Positions 33,862 through 42,767 of a stretch of DNA of 61,010 nt are shown here, piece by piece. The notes beneath the pieces were generated by a model, which ran no database searches, was not told the origin of the DNA, and was given only the letters and a program-made list of their open reading frames with translations. Each line of letters begins with the position of its first letter. Positions within the stretch are counted from its first letter, which is position 1. Where the stretch lies: contig JAFAQY010000066.1 in assembly GCA_019261985.1 (NCBI GenBank), positions 1 to 61,010 on the forward strand, in the 5' to 3' direction. The position numbers and the translations under genes were made by a program. This DNA comes from Bryobacterales bacterium (lineage in GTDB: Bacteria > Acidobacteriota > Terriglobia > Bryobacterales > Bryobacteraceae).

Positions 33862-34538
33862 CCCATTCGCCGATAATTGTTGCTCTCGATTTCGAGACCG
33901 CCGAGGAGGCGCGTTCGCTTGTTCGCGCGCTCGGAGTGACCGCCGGCTTTTATAAGGTCGGCCTGGAACTTTACGCCGCCACCGGAATGGACTTTGTCCA
34001 CGAGCTGAAGCAGCAGGGCCATCGAGTGTTCCTGGATTTGAAGCTTTACGATATCGGCGAGACGGTTCGCCGCGCCGTCGCGCAGATCGCGCGCGCCGGA
34101 GCCGATTTCCTGACGATTCACGCCATGCGGCCAATCATGGCCGCCGCCGTCGAAGGCAAGGGCGACAGCGATCTAAAGCTGCTGGGCGTGACCGTCCTCA
34201 CCAGCTTCGATGAACAGGATGTGAGGGCCATGGGGTACGCGCTCGGCGTCTCGAAATTGGTGGAGTTGCGGGTGCGCCATGCCATGGAAAAAGGGCTGGA
34301 TGGAATTGTGTGCTCGGCGCTGGAGGCCGCGCGGGTGCGCAAGATCACGGGGCCCGAGGCAATTCTGGTGACGCCGGGAGTTCGCAGCACGGGCGCGAAT
34401 GCGGGCGATCAGAAGCGAATCGCCACCCCGGCGCAGGCGATTAAGAACGGCGCCAATTACTTCGTCATCGGCCGGCAGGTAACGCGCTCGGCCGAACCGC
34501 GCGACGAATTACTGAAAATCCTGTCCGAGATCGCATGA
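33858..34538 (+). CDS. pyrF: Orotidine 5'-phosphate decarboxylase
   Basis: 226 residues, a TIM barrel that makes UMP from OMP in pyrimidine synthesis. The first motif is IIVALDFETAEEA, then FYKVGLELY and the catalytic DLKLYDIGETV (Asp-x-Lys-x-x-Asp). The phosphate-binding end is ILVTPGVRSTG, GDQKRIATPAQAI and YFVIGRQVTRS. It overlaps selD upstream and thrC downstream (ATGA at 34535), so the three form one translated unit. Confidence 0.95.
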   Translation: MTHSPIIVALDFETAEEARSLVRALGVTAGFYKVGLELYAATGMDFVHELKQQGHRVFLDLKLYDIGETVRRAVAQIARAGADFLTIHAMRPIMAAAVEGKGDSDLKLLGVTVLTSFDEQDVRAMGYALGVSKLVELRVRHAMEKGLDGIVCSALEAARVRKITGPEAILVTPGVRSTGANAGDQKRIATPAQAIKNGANYFVIGRQVTRSAEPRDELLKILSEIA

Positions 34539-35701
34539 CGGCCCTCGACTATCTGGAATGCAGCCGGTGTAGCCGGCGCTACGAACGGGGGAAGCTGCAC
34601 GGATTGTGCGAATGCGGCGGACCCCTGCTGGTGCGTTACGATCTGGAGCGCCTGCGCCGGGAGTGGCAGCGAGATTCCATTTCACAGGGACCGTCGTCCA
34701 TGTGGCGCTACTGCCGCGCGCTACCCGTGACCCAGGAATCGTCGATCGTTTCTTTGGGCGAAGGCCTGACGCCATTAATTCGAGTGAAACGCCTGAGCCA
34801 GCGATTCGGCTCGTCCGATCTCTGGGTGAAAGACGACGGGATCAACCCCACCGGCACATTTAAAGCTCGCGGGATGTCCTGTGCAATATCCATGTGCCGG
34901 GAGCTCGGCGTGAATAAAGTCGCCGTGCCATCGGCCGGCAACGCCGCCGGGGCCGCGGCCGCTTACGCCGCGGCAGCGGGTATAGAAGCGCACATCTTCA
35001 TGCCGCGCGACGTTCCGCGCGCCAACTATGTTGAGTGCGTGATGGCCGGCGCGAAAGTGACGCTCGTCGACGGCCTGATTAGCGATTGCGCCCGCATCGT
35101 TTCTCAGCGCAAAGAGGCCGAAGGCTGGTTCGATCTCTCCACGCTCAAGGAGCCGTATCGCATCGAGGGCAAAAAGACCATGGGCTACGAGATAGCCGAG
35201 CAGTTCGATTGGCGTTTGCCCGATGCAATTCTCTATCCGTGCGGCGGCGGAGTCGGCATCATCGGAATGTGGAAAGCGTTCGAGGAGATGGAAGCGCTGG
35301 GATGGATTTCGTCCCAGCGGCCGAAGATGGTCGCGGTACAGGCGGCCGGATGTCCACCCATTGTGCGCGCGTTTGAACAGGGCGCGCCGGCGAGCGAATT
35401 CTACGAGAACGCGCAAACACTGGCCAGTGGCCTGCGGGTGCCCAAGGCGCTCGGCGATTTCCTGGCGCTCGAGGCGGTCCGCAAGAGCGGCGGCACGGCC
35501 ATAGCCGTGAGCGATGACGAAATCATGGAAGGCGTCGGCGATCCGGCGTCGTCCGAGGGCATCTTCGCGGCGCCCGAAGGCGGGGCCTGCGTAGCCGCCT
35601 GCAAGAAGCTGCTCGCAAATGGCTTCTTTCGGCCTTCCGAGCGGGTCGTGATCTATAACACCGGCTCGGGCCTCAAATATATTGAAACTTACGATCGATA
35701 G
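34535..35701 (+). CDS. thrC: Threonine synthase
   Basis: 388 residues. Makes threonine from O-phosphohomoserine with PLP. A zinc-ribbon-like N-terminus (LECSRCSRRYERGKLHGLCE) precedes the fold-type II core; the PLP lysine is in NPTGTFKARG and the phosphate-binding loop is SAGNAAGAAAAY. Later motifs are CGGGVGIIGMWKAFEEM and IYNTGSGLKY. The start overlaps pyrF. Related PLP enzymes (cysteate synthase) share this layout, but threonine synthase is the best call. Confidence 0.88.
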   Translation: MTALDYLECSRCSRRYERGKLHGLCECGGPLLVRYDLERLRREWQRDSISQGPSSMWRYCRALPVTQESSIVSLGEGLTPLIRVKRLSQRFGSSDLWVKDDGINPTGTFKARGMSCAISMCRELGVNKVAVPSAGNAAGAAAAYAAAAGIEAHIFMPRDVPRANYVECVMAGAKVTLVDGLISDCARIVSQRKEAEGWFDLSTLKEPYRIEGKKTMGYEIAEQFDWRLPDAILYPCGGGVGIIGMWKAFEEMEALGWISSQRPKMVAVQAAGCPPIVRAFEQGAPASEFYENAQTLASGLRVPKALGDFLALEAVRKSGGTAIAVSDDEIMEGVGDPASSEGIFAAPEGGACVAACKKLLANGFFRPSERVVIYNTGSGLKYIETYDR

Positions 35702-35718
35702 GCGCAGCCTTCAAACAA

Positions 35719-36453
35719 CTATTTACTGCACCCGCTTTTAGTTGCCGCAAATCCATCGAACAAACGGACGGCATGATCGCCTGCCAGCGTATCCAGCCGG
35801 TGCGGCTGTCCCTTCTCCACCGTATAGCGCGCGACTGTTCCCTTCGAGTGCAGCCATTCGGCTTCCCTCTGCATCTCCGGATGCCACATGTACTCGTCGT
35901 TCTCGCCGACGTACATAAAAACGCACATCTTCGAAATTGCCTGGAGCTTGGATTGGCTGGGCTGCCACATATATCCGGGAAAGGCCGTGATCGATAGGAA
36001 GTAATCGGGATTCTGGGCGGCCACATGGAATGCGGCGATTCCACCATTTGACGGTCCGGCGATATGGAATTTGTTGTCCTGAATTTTGTAATCCGCCAGC
36101 ATCAGTTTTAGAAACTCCGGGAAGATACGCGCGCCATCCTCGAAGAACAGCTCACCGTCCGGCGCGGCGGGCGCGATCACGATGTAGCCGCGTTTTTCGG
36201 CCTCGGCGCGGAAATTGCGGTTCAGAGTGCCGTCCACAGTGTTCATCGTTTGCGGACCTCCGCCGAAAACGAGAATGCCCGGGTAGGCCTTGCCGGTCTC
36301 GTAGCCATTCGGTAGAACGACCTTATATTGCACGGTCGTCTTTCCCACCTTCTTGGTCTTCTCCAGCAACTCCGCCTGCGTTGGCTGCGAAGCCAACATC
36401 GCGGCGAGTGCCGCCGGAACCAACGCGATCCACTTCGATTTGAGTTGTGTCAT
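35719..36453 (-). CDS. Exported alpha/beta-hydrolase
   Basis: 244 residues from ATG 36453. Signal peptide (KWIALVPAALAAMLASQPTQA), then an alpha/beta-hydrolase with an intact triad: nucleophile Ser in IAGPSNGGIAAF, acid in YVGENDEYMW and His in EKGQPHRLDT. The oxyanion region is GILVFGGGPQT. It resembles polyhydroxybutyrate-depolymerase or carboxylesterase-like enzymes; the substrate is unknown. Convergent with thrC and divergent from zwf. Confidence 0.78.
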   Translation of the reverse strand: MTQLKSKWIALVPAALAAMLASQPTQAELLEKTKKVGKTTVQYKVVLPNGYETGKAYPGILVFGGGPQTMNTVDGTLNRNFRAEAEKRGYIVIAPAAPDGELFFEDGARIFPEFLKLMLADYKIQDNKFHIAGPSNGGIAAFHVAAQNPDYFLSITAFPGYMWQPSQSKLQAISKMCVFMYVGENDEYMWHPEMQREAEWLHSKGTVARYTVEKGQPHRLDTLAGDHAVRLFDGFAATKSGCSK

Positions 36454-36550
36454 GTTAAGCCTCCGGAACGGCAACACCGATTTTACCCGTTTTTTGTCGC
36501 GCGCGCCGCGTATTCACTGATCTGTATGATGACTGCGCTAACTTTGAAGA

Positions 36551-38041
36551 ATGCCCGACGACCACAATCCGTTTGCCGACCCACTTCGCTTCGAGCGCCG
36601 AGTGCCGGAATGCGCGATGGTCATATTCGGCGCGAACGGCGACCTCACCAAGCGGAAGCTGCTGCCGGCCTTGTACCGCCTCGCGTACGACCGCCGCCTT
36701 CCGGCCTCGTTTGCGATCATCGGAAACTCGCGCACCGACCTCGGCGACGATGAGTTTCGCAACAATATGCGGGATGCAGTCCAGAAATTCTCGGAGGACA
36801 CCGCTTTCGATCCAGACCTCTGGAGCCGCTTCGCCAAAAACATCTATTACATAGCGGGCGATATGAACGACCCCTCCATGTACCAGGCCATCGGCAAGAG
36901 AATCGGTGAGATCGAGCGGCACAATGTGTTGTTTTATCTTTCGACGCAGCCGAGCTACTACGGCGCTGTCGCCGAGCAAATCGGCGCGGCGGGACTCAAT
37001 GAAGCGGGCCCGGGCGCCTGGCGGCGCATCGTGGTGGAAAAGCCGTTCGGCCATGATCTCGAGAGTGCCCGTGCTCTCAACCAGCGGCTGCAGGCAGTTT
37101 TTCCTGAAAACGAGATCTATCGCATCGATCACTACCTCGGCAAGGAAACGGTGCAAAATATTCTCGCATTCCGCTTCGGCAATGGAATTTTCGAGCCATT
37201 GTGGAACCGGCGCTACATAAATCAGGTGCAGATCACGGCGGCGGAGTCCATCGGCGTCGAGGGCCGCGGCGGCTATTATCAGGAAGCCGGAGCGCTGCGC
37301 GACATGATCCAAAATCATCTGCTCCAGGTGCTTGCCACAGTCGCGATGGAGCCGGCCGCGGTTTTTGAGCCCGACGCGGTTCGCGACGAAAGGGCCAAGC
37401 TGCTTCGCTCCATCAAGATCATGCAGCCGGAACAAGTGCCGCTCTACGCCGTGCCCGGCCAGTACGACGGCTTTCGCGAGGAAAAGGGCGTGGATCCCGG
37501 CTCGAACACCGACACGTTCGCGGCCGCCACTTTCTTCATCGAGAATTGGCGTTGGGCCGGCGTGCCTTTCTTTGTTCGTACGGGAAAGAAACTCCCGAAG
37601 CGCTCGACGGAAATAGCCATTCAATATAACTCCGCGCCGCTTTCCCTCTTCGCCTCGGGCGATGGCGATCTCCCCAAGCGGCCCAATCTTTTGATTCTCC
37701 GCATTCAGCCGGAAGAAGGCATTTCGCTTCGATTCGTGTCCAAGCAGCCTGGCGCCGGGATGCACGTGCGCCCGGTCTCGATGGACTTCAAATATGGCGC
37801 GAGCTTCGGCGGCCGCTCTCCGTCGGCCTACGAAACGCTGCTAATCGACGCCATGATTGGCGACGCCACGCTTTATACACGGCAGGATATGGTGGAAGCG
37901 AGCTGGCGCGTGGTGGAGCCGATTCTGCATGCGTGGCAATCGCCGAATTTCCGTGTGCCGCTATACGAGCCCGGCACCTGGGGACCGCCCGAAGCCGAGA
38001 AGATGTTGGAGCGCCAGGGCAGGCATTGGAGGAACGCATGA
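36551..38041 (+). CDS. zwf: Glucose-6-phosphate 1-dehydrogenase
   Basis: 496 residues. Oxidises glucose 6-phosphate with NADP to start the oxidative pentose phosphate pathway. Signatures are the Rossmann start (VIFGANGDLTKRKLLPALY), VVEKPFGHDLESA, and the active-site RIDHYLGKETVQNI with the catalytic His pair nearby. The C-terminal IGDATLYTRQDMVEASW is typical. The ATG has no strong ribosome site. It overlaps opcA by four bases. Confidence 0.96.
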   Translation: MPDDHNPFADPLRFERRVPECAMVIFGANGDLTKRKLLPALYRLAYDRRLPASFAIIGNSRTDLGDDEFRNNMRDAVQKFSEDTAFDPDLWSRFAKNIYYIAGDMNDPSMYQAIGKRIGEIERHNVLFYLSTQPSYYGAVAEQIGAAGLNEAGPGAWRRIVVEKPFGHDLESARALNQRLQAVFPENEIYRIDHYLGKETVQNILAFRFGNGIFEPLWNRRYINQVQITAAESIGVEGRGGYYQEAGALRDMIQNHLLQVLATVAMEPAAVFEPDAVRDERAKLLRSIKIMQPEQVPLYAVPGQYDGFREEKGVDPGSNTDTFAAATFFIENWRWAGVPFFVRTGKKLPKRSTEIAIQYNSAPLSLFASGDGDLPKRPNLLILRIQPEEGISLRFVSKQPGAGMHVRPVSMDFKYGASFGGRSPSAYETLLIDAMIGDATLYTRQDMVEASWRVVEPILHAWQSPNFRVPLYEPGTWGPPEAEKMLERQGRHWRNA

Positions 38042-38979
38042 CAGCCACGATTGAACCCGAAAGAATCCTTCGCGAAATGAACCAGCTTTGGGATCAGACC
38101 GGGGCGGACACTGGCGGCGCGGGTGTGCTCCGCGCGTGCACGATGACGCTTATTGTGGTCGCCGAAAACGACGAAGATGCCGCCCTGGCGCGACGGACCA
38201 TCGGTTCCATCATGCACGATCACCCCAGCCGCGCGCTGGTGGTCAAAACACAGGACGGAGAGGACATGTCCGCGCGCGTTTTCTCCGAATGCTGGATGCC
38301 GTTTGGAGGCCAGCAGCAGATCTGTTCCGAAGGCGTCGAGCTCACGTCGGGCCCGCGGCATTTCGCTGAAGTTGCGCGCGCGTTAGTGCCGCTGCGCGCG
38401 CCCGACCTCCCCACGGTAGTATGGTGCCGCGGCCCCGGAGCATTCACGCTGCGCGCATTCGACGAGCTGTTTCCTCTGGCCGACAAAATCATCCTCGATT
38501 CCTCGACTATTTCTGGAGCAAGCGCGGCTCTCGCTTTCATCAGGAGCCTGCGCCTGCGCGGTTATCGCATCGCCGATTTGGAATGGACCCGGCTGACCGG
38601 CTGGCGCGAGGTCCTGTCGCAAGTCTTCGACGACCAGTCCATGCAAGCTCCCAATTCCATTACTTCGATCCGCATCGCCCATGGCGGCCAGACTCCGCCG
38701 ATCTGCGCGATCTATTTCGGATCCTGGTTGGGGCGCGCCCTGCCTTCGGCTCACGTTCGCTTTGACACTGCTGAAGGCGACCCCGGCCTGCGCTCCGTGA
38801 CGCTATCGAGTCGTGAAGGCGATCTGTCGCTCTCGGTCAGCTCCGGCGGTTGCCTCGCGGTGACCGGTCTCGGCCGGCAATATCGGACCGCCTTGCCGCC
38901 CCGCGATGAAGCCGCGCTGATGCGCGAGGAATTAAAGATTCTCGGCTCCGATAGTGTTTACGAAAGGGTTCTGGGGTGA
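38038..38979 (+). CDS. opcA: OpcA-type glucose-6-phosphate dehydrogenase assembly protein
   Basis: 313 residues from ATG 38038, in ATGA overlap with zwf. Family pattern: RILREMNQLWDQTGADTG, LRACTMTLIVVAEND, TIGSIMHDHPSRALVVKTQ, then WCRGPGAFTLRAFDELFPLA and DKIILDSSTISG. OpcA activates or helps assemble Zwf and is known mainly from cyanobacteria and actinobacteria. The zwf-opcA-pgl order makes the call strong. Confidence 0.9.
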   Translation: MTATIEPERILREMNQLWDQTGADTGGAGVLRACTMTLIVVAENDEDAALARRTIGSIMHDHPSRALVVKTQDGEDMSARVFSECWMPFGGQQQICSEGVELTSGPRHFAEVARALVPLRAPDLPTVVWCRGPGAFTLRAFDELFPLADKIILDSSTISGASAALAFIRSLRLRGYRIADLEWTRLTGWREVLSQVFDDQSMQAPNSITSIRIAHGGQTPPICAIYFGSWLGRALPSAHVRFDTAEGDPGLRSVTLSSREGDLSLSVSSGGCLAVTGLGRQYRTALPPRDEAALMREELKILGSDSVYERVLG

Positions 38980-39698
38980 AGCTCCACCTCTATGCCAATG
39001 CACCGGCTGCCGCGGAAGCTTGCGCCGCGCATATCGTGGAGGTGCTTGGGCGAGCTATCGCCGGCGGACGGCCGGCGACGCTCGCAATTTCGGGAGGCTC
39101 CTCGCCGCGCCTGATGTTCGAGATCTTCGCGCGTACGCCATTCGCATGGGACCGGGTTCATCTTTTCTGGGTAGACGAGCGCGTCGTGCCCCCGACGGAT
39201 TCACAAAGCAATTACAAACTGGCATTCGATACTTGGCTTGGCCCGGCGGCTTTTCCTCGGGCGAATATTCATCGTGTGGAAACGGAGCTTGGCCATGAAG
39301 AAGCCGCCCGCCGTTACCGCGAAGAAATTCGGCGTCATTTTGGGTTAGACAACAATGGGCTGCCGGCGTTTGATCTAATACATCGCGGGATGGGGCCGGA
39401 TGGCCACACCGCCAGCCTTTTTCCCGGCGAGCCGCTCATCCAGGACACCACCGGCATTGCGGCCGCGGTTTGGGTGGAGAAGATGAAGCAATGGCGAGTG
39501 ACCTTGCTTCCCGGCGCGCTCGAAGCAGCGCGCAACACTGCCATGTTAGTAACGGGTGATGACAAGGCTGCGGCGCTGCACGAAGTTCTTGAGGGCGTAT
39601 ACCGGCCGGCCGAGTTTCCTTGCCAGATAGCGGCCAACGCGGAAACGGCTGATTGGTTCGTGGACCAACCCGCCGCTTCAAATCTCGCGAACCGCTGA
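38976..39698 (+). CDS. pgl: 6-phosphogluconolactonase
   Basis: 240 residues from GTG 38976 in GTGA overlap with opcA. Hydrolyses the lactone made by Zwf. Signatures are LAISGGSSPRLMFEIFA, WDRVHLFWVDERVVPP with the substrate-binding Asp/Glu/Arg, and DLIHRGMGPDGHTASLFPG with the active-site His. Completes the oxidative branch operon. Confidence 0.93.
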   Translation: MKLHLYANAPAAAEACAAHIVEVLGRAIAGGRPATLAISGGSSPRLMFEIFARTPFAWDRVHLFWVDERVVPPTDSQSNYKLAFDTWLGPAAFPRANIHRVETELGHEEAARRYREEIRRHFGLDNNGLPAFDLIHRGMGPDGHTASLFPGEPLIQDTTGIAAAVWVEKMKQWRVTLLPGALEAARNTAMLVTGDDKAAALHEVLEGVYRPAEFPCQIAANAETADWFVDQPAASNLANR

Positions 39699-39717
39699 CG
39701 CGGTCGTGAGTGCTCGC

Positions 39718-40230
39718 TCAGCGATTCTTCAAACCCGGCACCCCGCTTACCGGCCCGAGATAAGCCAGCAAGCGACCGGCGGTGATTGCGCCCACCCAGC
39801 ATATTAAGGAAAGCCACGCCAGTCCCTTGACGTTCGCGGGCAGCGGCTTCAAATCGAGCTCGGGATTGCGGAACACTTTCCGCCGCATCACGATCAGCAG
39901 CACCACTCCCAAAAACACGAAAACCATCTTCACGTAGAAATCGAGATTCGTGAGCTTGGTGGTCGCATCCGCCATCAGCAGAATCGTGCCGGTGACGGCG
40001 TTGATCCAAAATCCGAACCATGCCAGTGGAAAAAGCTTTTCAAGCGGCCTCACCGGAGTGGTCGACCCGATGCCGAGCAACCGAAGATCGATAATCCCCG
40101 CAATACCCGCCACGATCATCATGCCGATCGTGTGCGAGGTCAGGATCGTCGCATACGCCCAGATCGAGGGCGATTGGAGCACCCATTCGCTGAACGGCAA
40201 ATGCTCGATCTTCGAAAGAAATTCCATCAT
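39718..40230 (-). CDS. DUF6644-type membrane protein
   Basis: 170 residues with about four helices. It resembles the second half of the 322-residue protein encoded at 40354-41322: SIWAYATILTSHTIGMMIV, GIIDLRLLGIG, LFPLAWFGFWINAVTGTILL. No catalytic motif. The ATG overlaps the stop of a 41-residue membrane gene (ATGA). Last gene of a seven-gene same-strand operon. Function unknown; a role in membrane electron transport is possible. Confidence 0.75.
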   Translation of the reverse strand: MMEFLSKIEHLPFSEWVLQSPSIWAYATILTSHTIGMMIVAGIAGIIDLRLLGIGSTTPVRPLEKLFPLAWFGFWINAVTGTILLMADATTKLTNLDFYVKMVFVFLGVVLLIVMRRKVFRNPELDLKPLPANVKGLAWLSLICWVGAITAGRLLAYLGPVSGVPGLKNR

Positions 40231-40352
40231 TTGTTTTTGGTCTCGAGATGCACGTCATAGGAGGCTTCGCTCTTGTCGATGAGATAGCCAACGATTCCCG
40301 TGGCCACCACGGCTCCCAGCACTAGCAAACTAACGATTAAACCCAGGGGCAT
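40227..40352 (-). CDS. 41-residue membrane peptide in operon
   Basis: ATG 40352 lies one base after the stop of the gene before it, and its TGA overlaps the ATG of the gene after it (ATGA at 40227-40230). It encodes one hydrophobic helix (LGLIVSLLVLGAVVATGIVG) with a short charged tail (YLIDKSEASYDVHLETKNK). Such tight packing argues strongly for translation. It may be a small subunit of a complex with its two membrane neighbours. Confidence 0.65.
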   Translation of the reverse strand: MPLGLIVSLLVLGAVVATGIVGYLIDKSEASYDVHLETKNK

Positions 40353-40353
40353 T

Positions 40354-41322
40354 TTAGAAAGCGTTTCCGAGGAACGGCAGCATGCGGCCGCAATACAGGA
40401 CCCCGACGACCAGTATCAAGGCTGTTGCGGCAACCATCTTCGCCCTGAAGGGCGCGTCGTCGTCCTTGCCCACCACCCAAGGCTCGTCGAAAATCGTGAA
40501 GTACAGAGTATTGATGCCCGCCAACATCATCAGCGCCATCTTCCAGTGAAAGACCGGGTTCCCGGTGTATTGCTGCGGCGCGCCGACGAAGAACAACATT
40601 CCGGTAATCGTATTCAAGCCGAATCCCAGAATTCCCCACGGCAAAATGCGGTGCAAAGCTGCGAAGGGAATGCTCCGCATCATTCCAAGCATGCGCAAAT
40701 CGACCAGCGCCGCCACGCCGAACAGAAGCGAAAGCCCGACAAAATGCAGCGTCTCGCAAGTCGGCCAGACCCAGGTCCGTTTCACGACGAACGTTCCCAC
40801 CTCGCGCGCAAACGGATGCGGATCGGGCGCAGTCGCGCTCGCGATATCTCGAATCTCCTGATGATGAATTTCTCCACCCAGAGTCGAAGCTCGGGACATA
40901 ATCGTGAACGTGCACAAAGTCAGGAGCAGGATGATAACGAGGTTCCAAGCGGGAAAGTGCTGCAACCGGCGGTATTGCCACAGCCCCAGCCAAGCGAACG
41001 CGCCCGTGGCCAGCATGAAGATCAAACCATACAGCGCGACGCTTTCATGTTCTTGAATTGCGGCAAGAGTTACTCCCGGCTCCGGGTTGGGGCAGGCGTT
41101 CGCGGGCGTCTCCGCCGGAGCCTGGCACACCACCGCTTGCGCCGCGTTGCCCGAAACGTAAATCGGAACAGTCAGCAGCGCGATGCCAAGAAATACCACC
41201 AGGCTCGCTTCTTTGAGCTCGTTGCTTTTCCCGAATAAGCCAAACAGGAACAGACCGATGCCGACCATGAAGCCAACCGTCGGAAAGTGATTGATCAGAA
41301 GATGTATGTGCGCGAGATTCAT
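40354..41322 (-). CDS. DUF2231/DUF6644-like membrane protein
   Basis: 322 residues, about eight to nine helices. The first half (NLAHIHLLINHFPTVGFMVG) resembles DUF2231, with conserved His residues that could bind haem. The second half (TLHFVGLSLLFGVAALVDLR) resembles the DUF6644-type neighbour at 39718, so this is a natural fusion. An external loop holds two Cys (VVCQAPAETPANACP). A quinone or cytochrome-b-like role is plausible; not proven. Confidence 0.7.
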   Translation of the reverse strand: MNLAHIHLLINHFPTVGFMVGIGLFLFGLFGKSNELKEASLVVFLGIALLTVPIYVSGNAAQAVVCQAPAETPANACPNPEPGVTLAAIQEHESVALYGLIFMLATGAFAWLGLWQYRRLQHFPAWNLVIILLLTLCTFTIMSRASTLGGEIHHQEIRDIASATAPDPHPFAREVGTFVVKRTWVWPTCETLHFVGLSLLFGVAALVDLRMLGMMRSIPFAALHRILPWGILGFGLNTITGMLFFVGAPQQYTGNPVFHWKMALMMLAGINTLYFTIFDEPWVVGKDDDAPFRAKMVAATALILVVGVLYCGRMLPFLGNAF

Positions 41323-41393
41323 GCGACCGAAGGATGACTTCTCAGATTACCCTACTCTTTCGATAAGCGCGCAACGCCACGACCGGCTGTGCG

Positions 41394-42323
41394 CTATTTT
41401 GCGCTGCATGGCGAGGGGTTCCACTTGGAACCATCCGGCTCTTTCTTGAAATGCGTGCTGGTGATGAACTGCCCCGTCGGATTCTGCGGTCCCCCTAAAT
41501 ACTGCGGATCTTCGACGATGGTGGTGACGATCAGGTAGGAGGCGCCGTCCGTCTCATTGGTGCGGTCGTAATACTCGGTGAGCACGGTGTTCCCGCTGTA
41601 CGGGACGCCATTCTTCCGCAGATAGCCGGGGCTCAGATGCGTGGTCACAACCTTCAACGAGCCGCCGCGCGGACCTGCCGGAGCGCCGCCTGGAGGACCA
41701 CCGCGTCCAGCACGTCCGCCTCCAGCCATTTCCCAAATCGCGACCGAGTAGCCTTGCAATTCAGGTTGCGCGGGAATGGGAGCGGGCGATGTGAGTAATC
41801 CCCCGGGCTGAGCCGTTCCGAAATGGAAGACCCGCGTTTGTGTTCCAGCATCGGTCTGCACCTTCAGCGTGTTATCGTCCTGCCATTCGATATGCACACG
41901 CCCGGGCACGCGCATCAGCGCGGCCGCTCCGTACGCTTTGCACTGGTTGCCGCCGGCGACGTCTTTGTCCGGATCCCAGGCATCGGCAACCTTCCGGCCC
42001 TCCGCGTTTAAGGGAACACTCGCGTAATCTCCCTTCGCGGGCGTCACCATGCGGAAACGCCAGTCTTCCGTGACCAGCGAAACCCAATAGCCGGTGAGGT
42101 CGACCGGCGCGGCTGCTTTAGGATTCGCCGGAGCGGCAGGTCCGCGGCCCGCGCCCCCGCGTCCTCCTTGACCGAAGGCAGCGATCGCCATAATCAAAAG
42201 GACAGCCAGTGGGGCAGGTTGCCAACCTGCGGCGGATTGCCAATCCGCCTGGCCGGCTTTCCTAAACGCATCAGGCAGGCAAGCAACCCACCGCATGCCC
42301 ACAGATCGGTTCGTAGTTTTCAT
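41394..42323 (-). CDS. Exported Gly-rich protein, signal peptide extended by a repeat
   Basis: 309 residues. The N-terminus MKTTNRSVGMRW...LAVLLIMAIAAFGQ is a signal peptide, but 20-odd residues between them (FRKAGQADWQSAAGWQPAP) are encoded by a type A dispersed repeat, in frame. The mature part starts with a Gly/Arg-rich stretch, followed by APVDLTGYWVSLVTEDWRFR and TTHLSPGYLRKNGVPYSGNT. It is homologous in pattern to the product at 43781-44680 (DLSGTW..., YTTHIKQGWHRRNGIPSS), so the operon holds two paralogues. Enzymatic function unknown. Confidence 0.75.
   Translation of the reverse strand: MKTTNRSVGMRWVACLPDAFRKAGQADWQSAAGWQPAPLAVLLIMAIAAFGQGGRGGAGRGPAAPANPKAAAPVDLTGYWVSLVTEDWRFRMVTPAKGDYASVPLNAEGRKVADAWDPDKDVAGGNQCKAYGAAALMRVPGRVHIEWQDDNTLKVQTDAGTQTRVFHFGTAQPGGLLTSPAPIPAQPELQGYSVAIWEMAGGGRAGRGGPPGGAPAGPRGGSLKVVTTHLSPGYLRKNGVPYSGNTVLTEYYDRTNETDGASYLIVTTIVEDPQYLGGPQNPTGQFITSTHFKKEPDGSKWNPSPCSAK
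42208..42280. repeat. Type A repeat inside a signal-peptide coding region
   Basis: GTGGGGCAGGTTGCCAACCT opens the element on the plus strand; GGATTGCCAATCC follows. It lies wholly within the 41394-42323 gene without breaking its frame. Confidence 0.8.
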
Positions 42324-42344
42324 CGAAGTCTAATGAATCGAAGT

Positions 42345-42755
42345 CTAATTAAATGTCTGTCCCTGCGTGCATCCATAGCACCAGCCATCCGAAGGCCGCT
42401 TGATGGACCGCATCCGAAGCCGGTGATCTTCAGCATTCCGTCCCGGACTGCCGACGACGACGACGTGATCGCCGACCTTCAGCGACTCACGGCCCACGCC
42501 CTGCTGCGCGAGCTGTCCCGCGGCGCCCCACTCGATCGACCAGCGCACCGGGTTGCCCTTGTCATCCTTGAGCTTTGGATCTTCAACCTGAACGAACGAA
42601 TGTGGGTTCCGCAGCAAAAATTCCTTCAACGTCCCTTCAACCGTAACCGGAGGCGCATCCTCCAGGTAGGTTCCCGCAAAAGAATGATGAGCATACGCTC
42701 CAACTCCGGAAACCAATAAGCCGCCGGCTACCACCCCCAACATTTTCAGCTTCAT
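42345..42755 (-). CDS. DUF6152 family exported protein
   Basis: 136 residues. Signal peptide (LKMLGVVAGGLLVSGVGAYA) then the family start AHHSFAGTYLEDAPPVTVEG, RNPHSFVQVEDP and VGDHVVVVGSPGRN. OB-fold-like, possibly metal binding through the initial His pair. It lies between the MBL-fold and Gly-rich genes of the operon. A 15-base tandem duplication (ATTAGACTTCGATTC) separates it from the next gene and covers that gene's start. Confidence 0.85.
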   Translation of the reverse strand: MKLKMLGVVAGGLLVSGVGAYAHHSFAGTYLEDAPPVTVEGTLKEFLLRNPHSFVQVEDPKLKDDKGNPVRWSIEWGAAGQLAQQGVGRESLKVGDHVVVVGSPGRNAEDHRLRMRSIKRPSDGWCYGCTQGQTFN

Positions 42756-42767
42756 GAATTGACCTCT

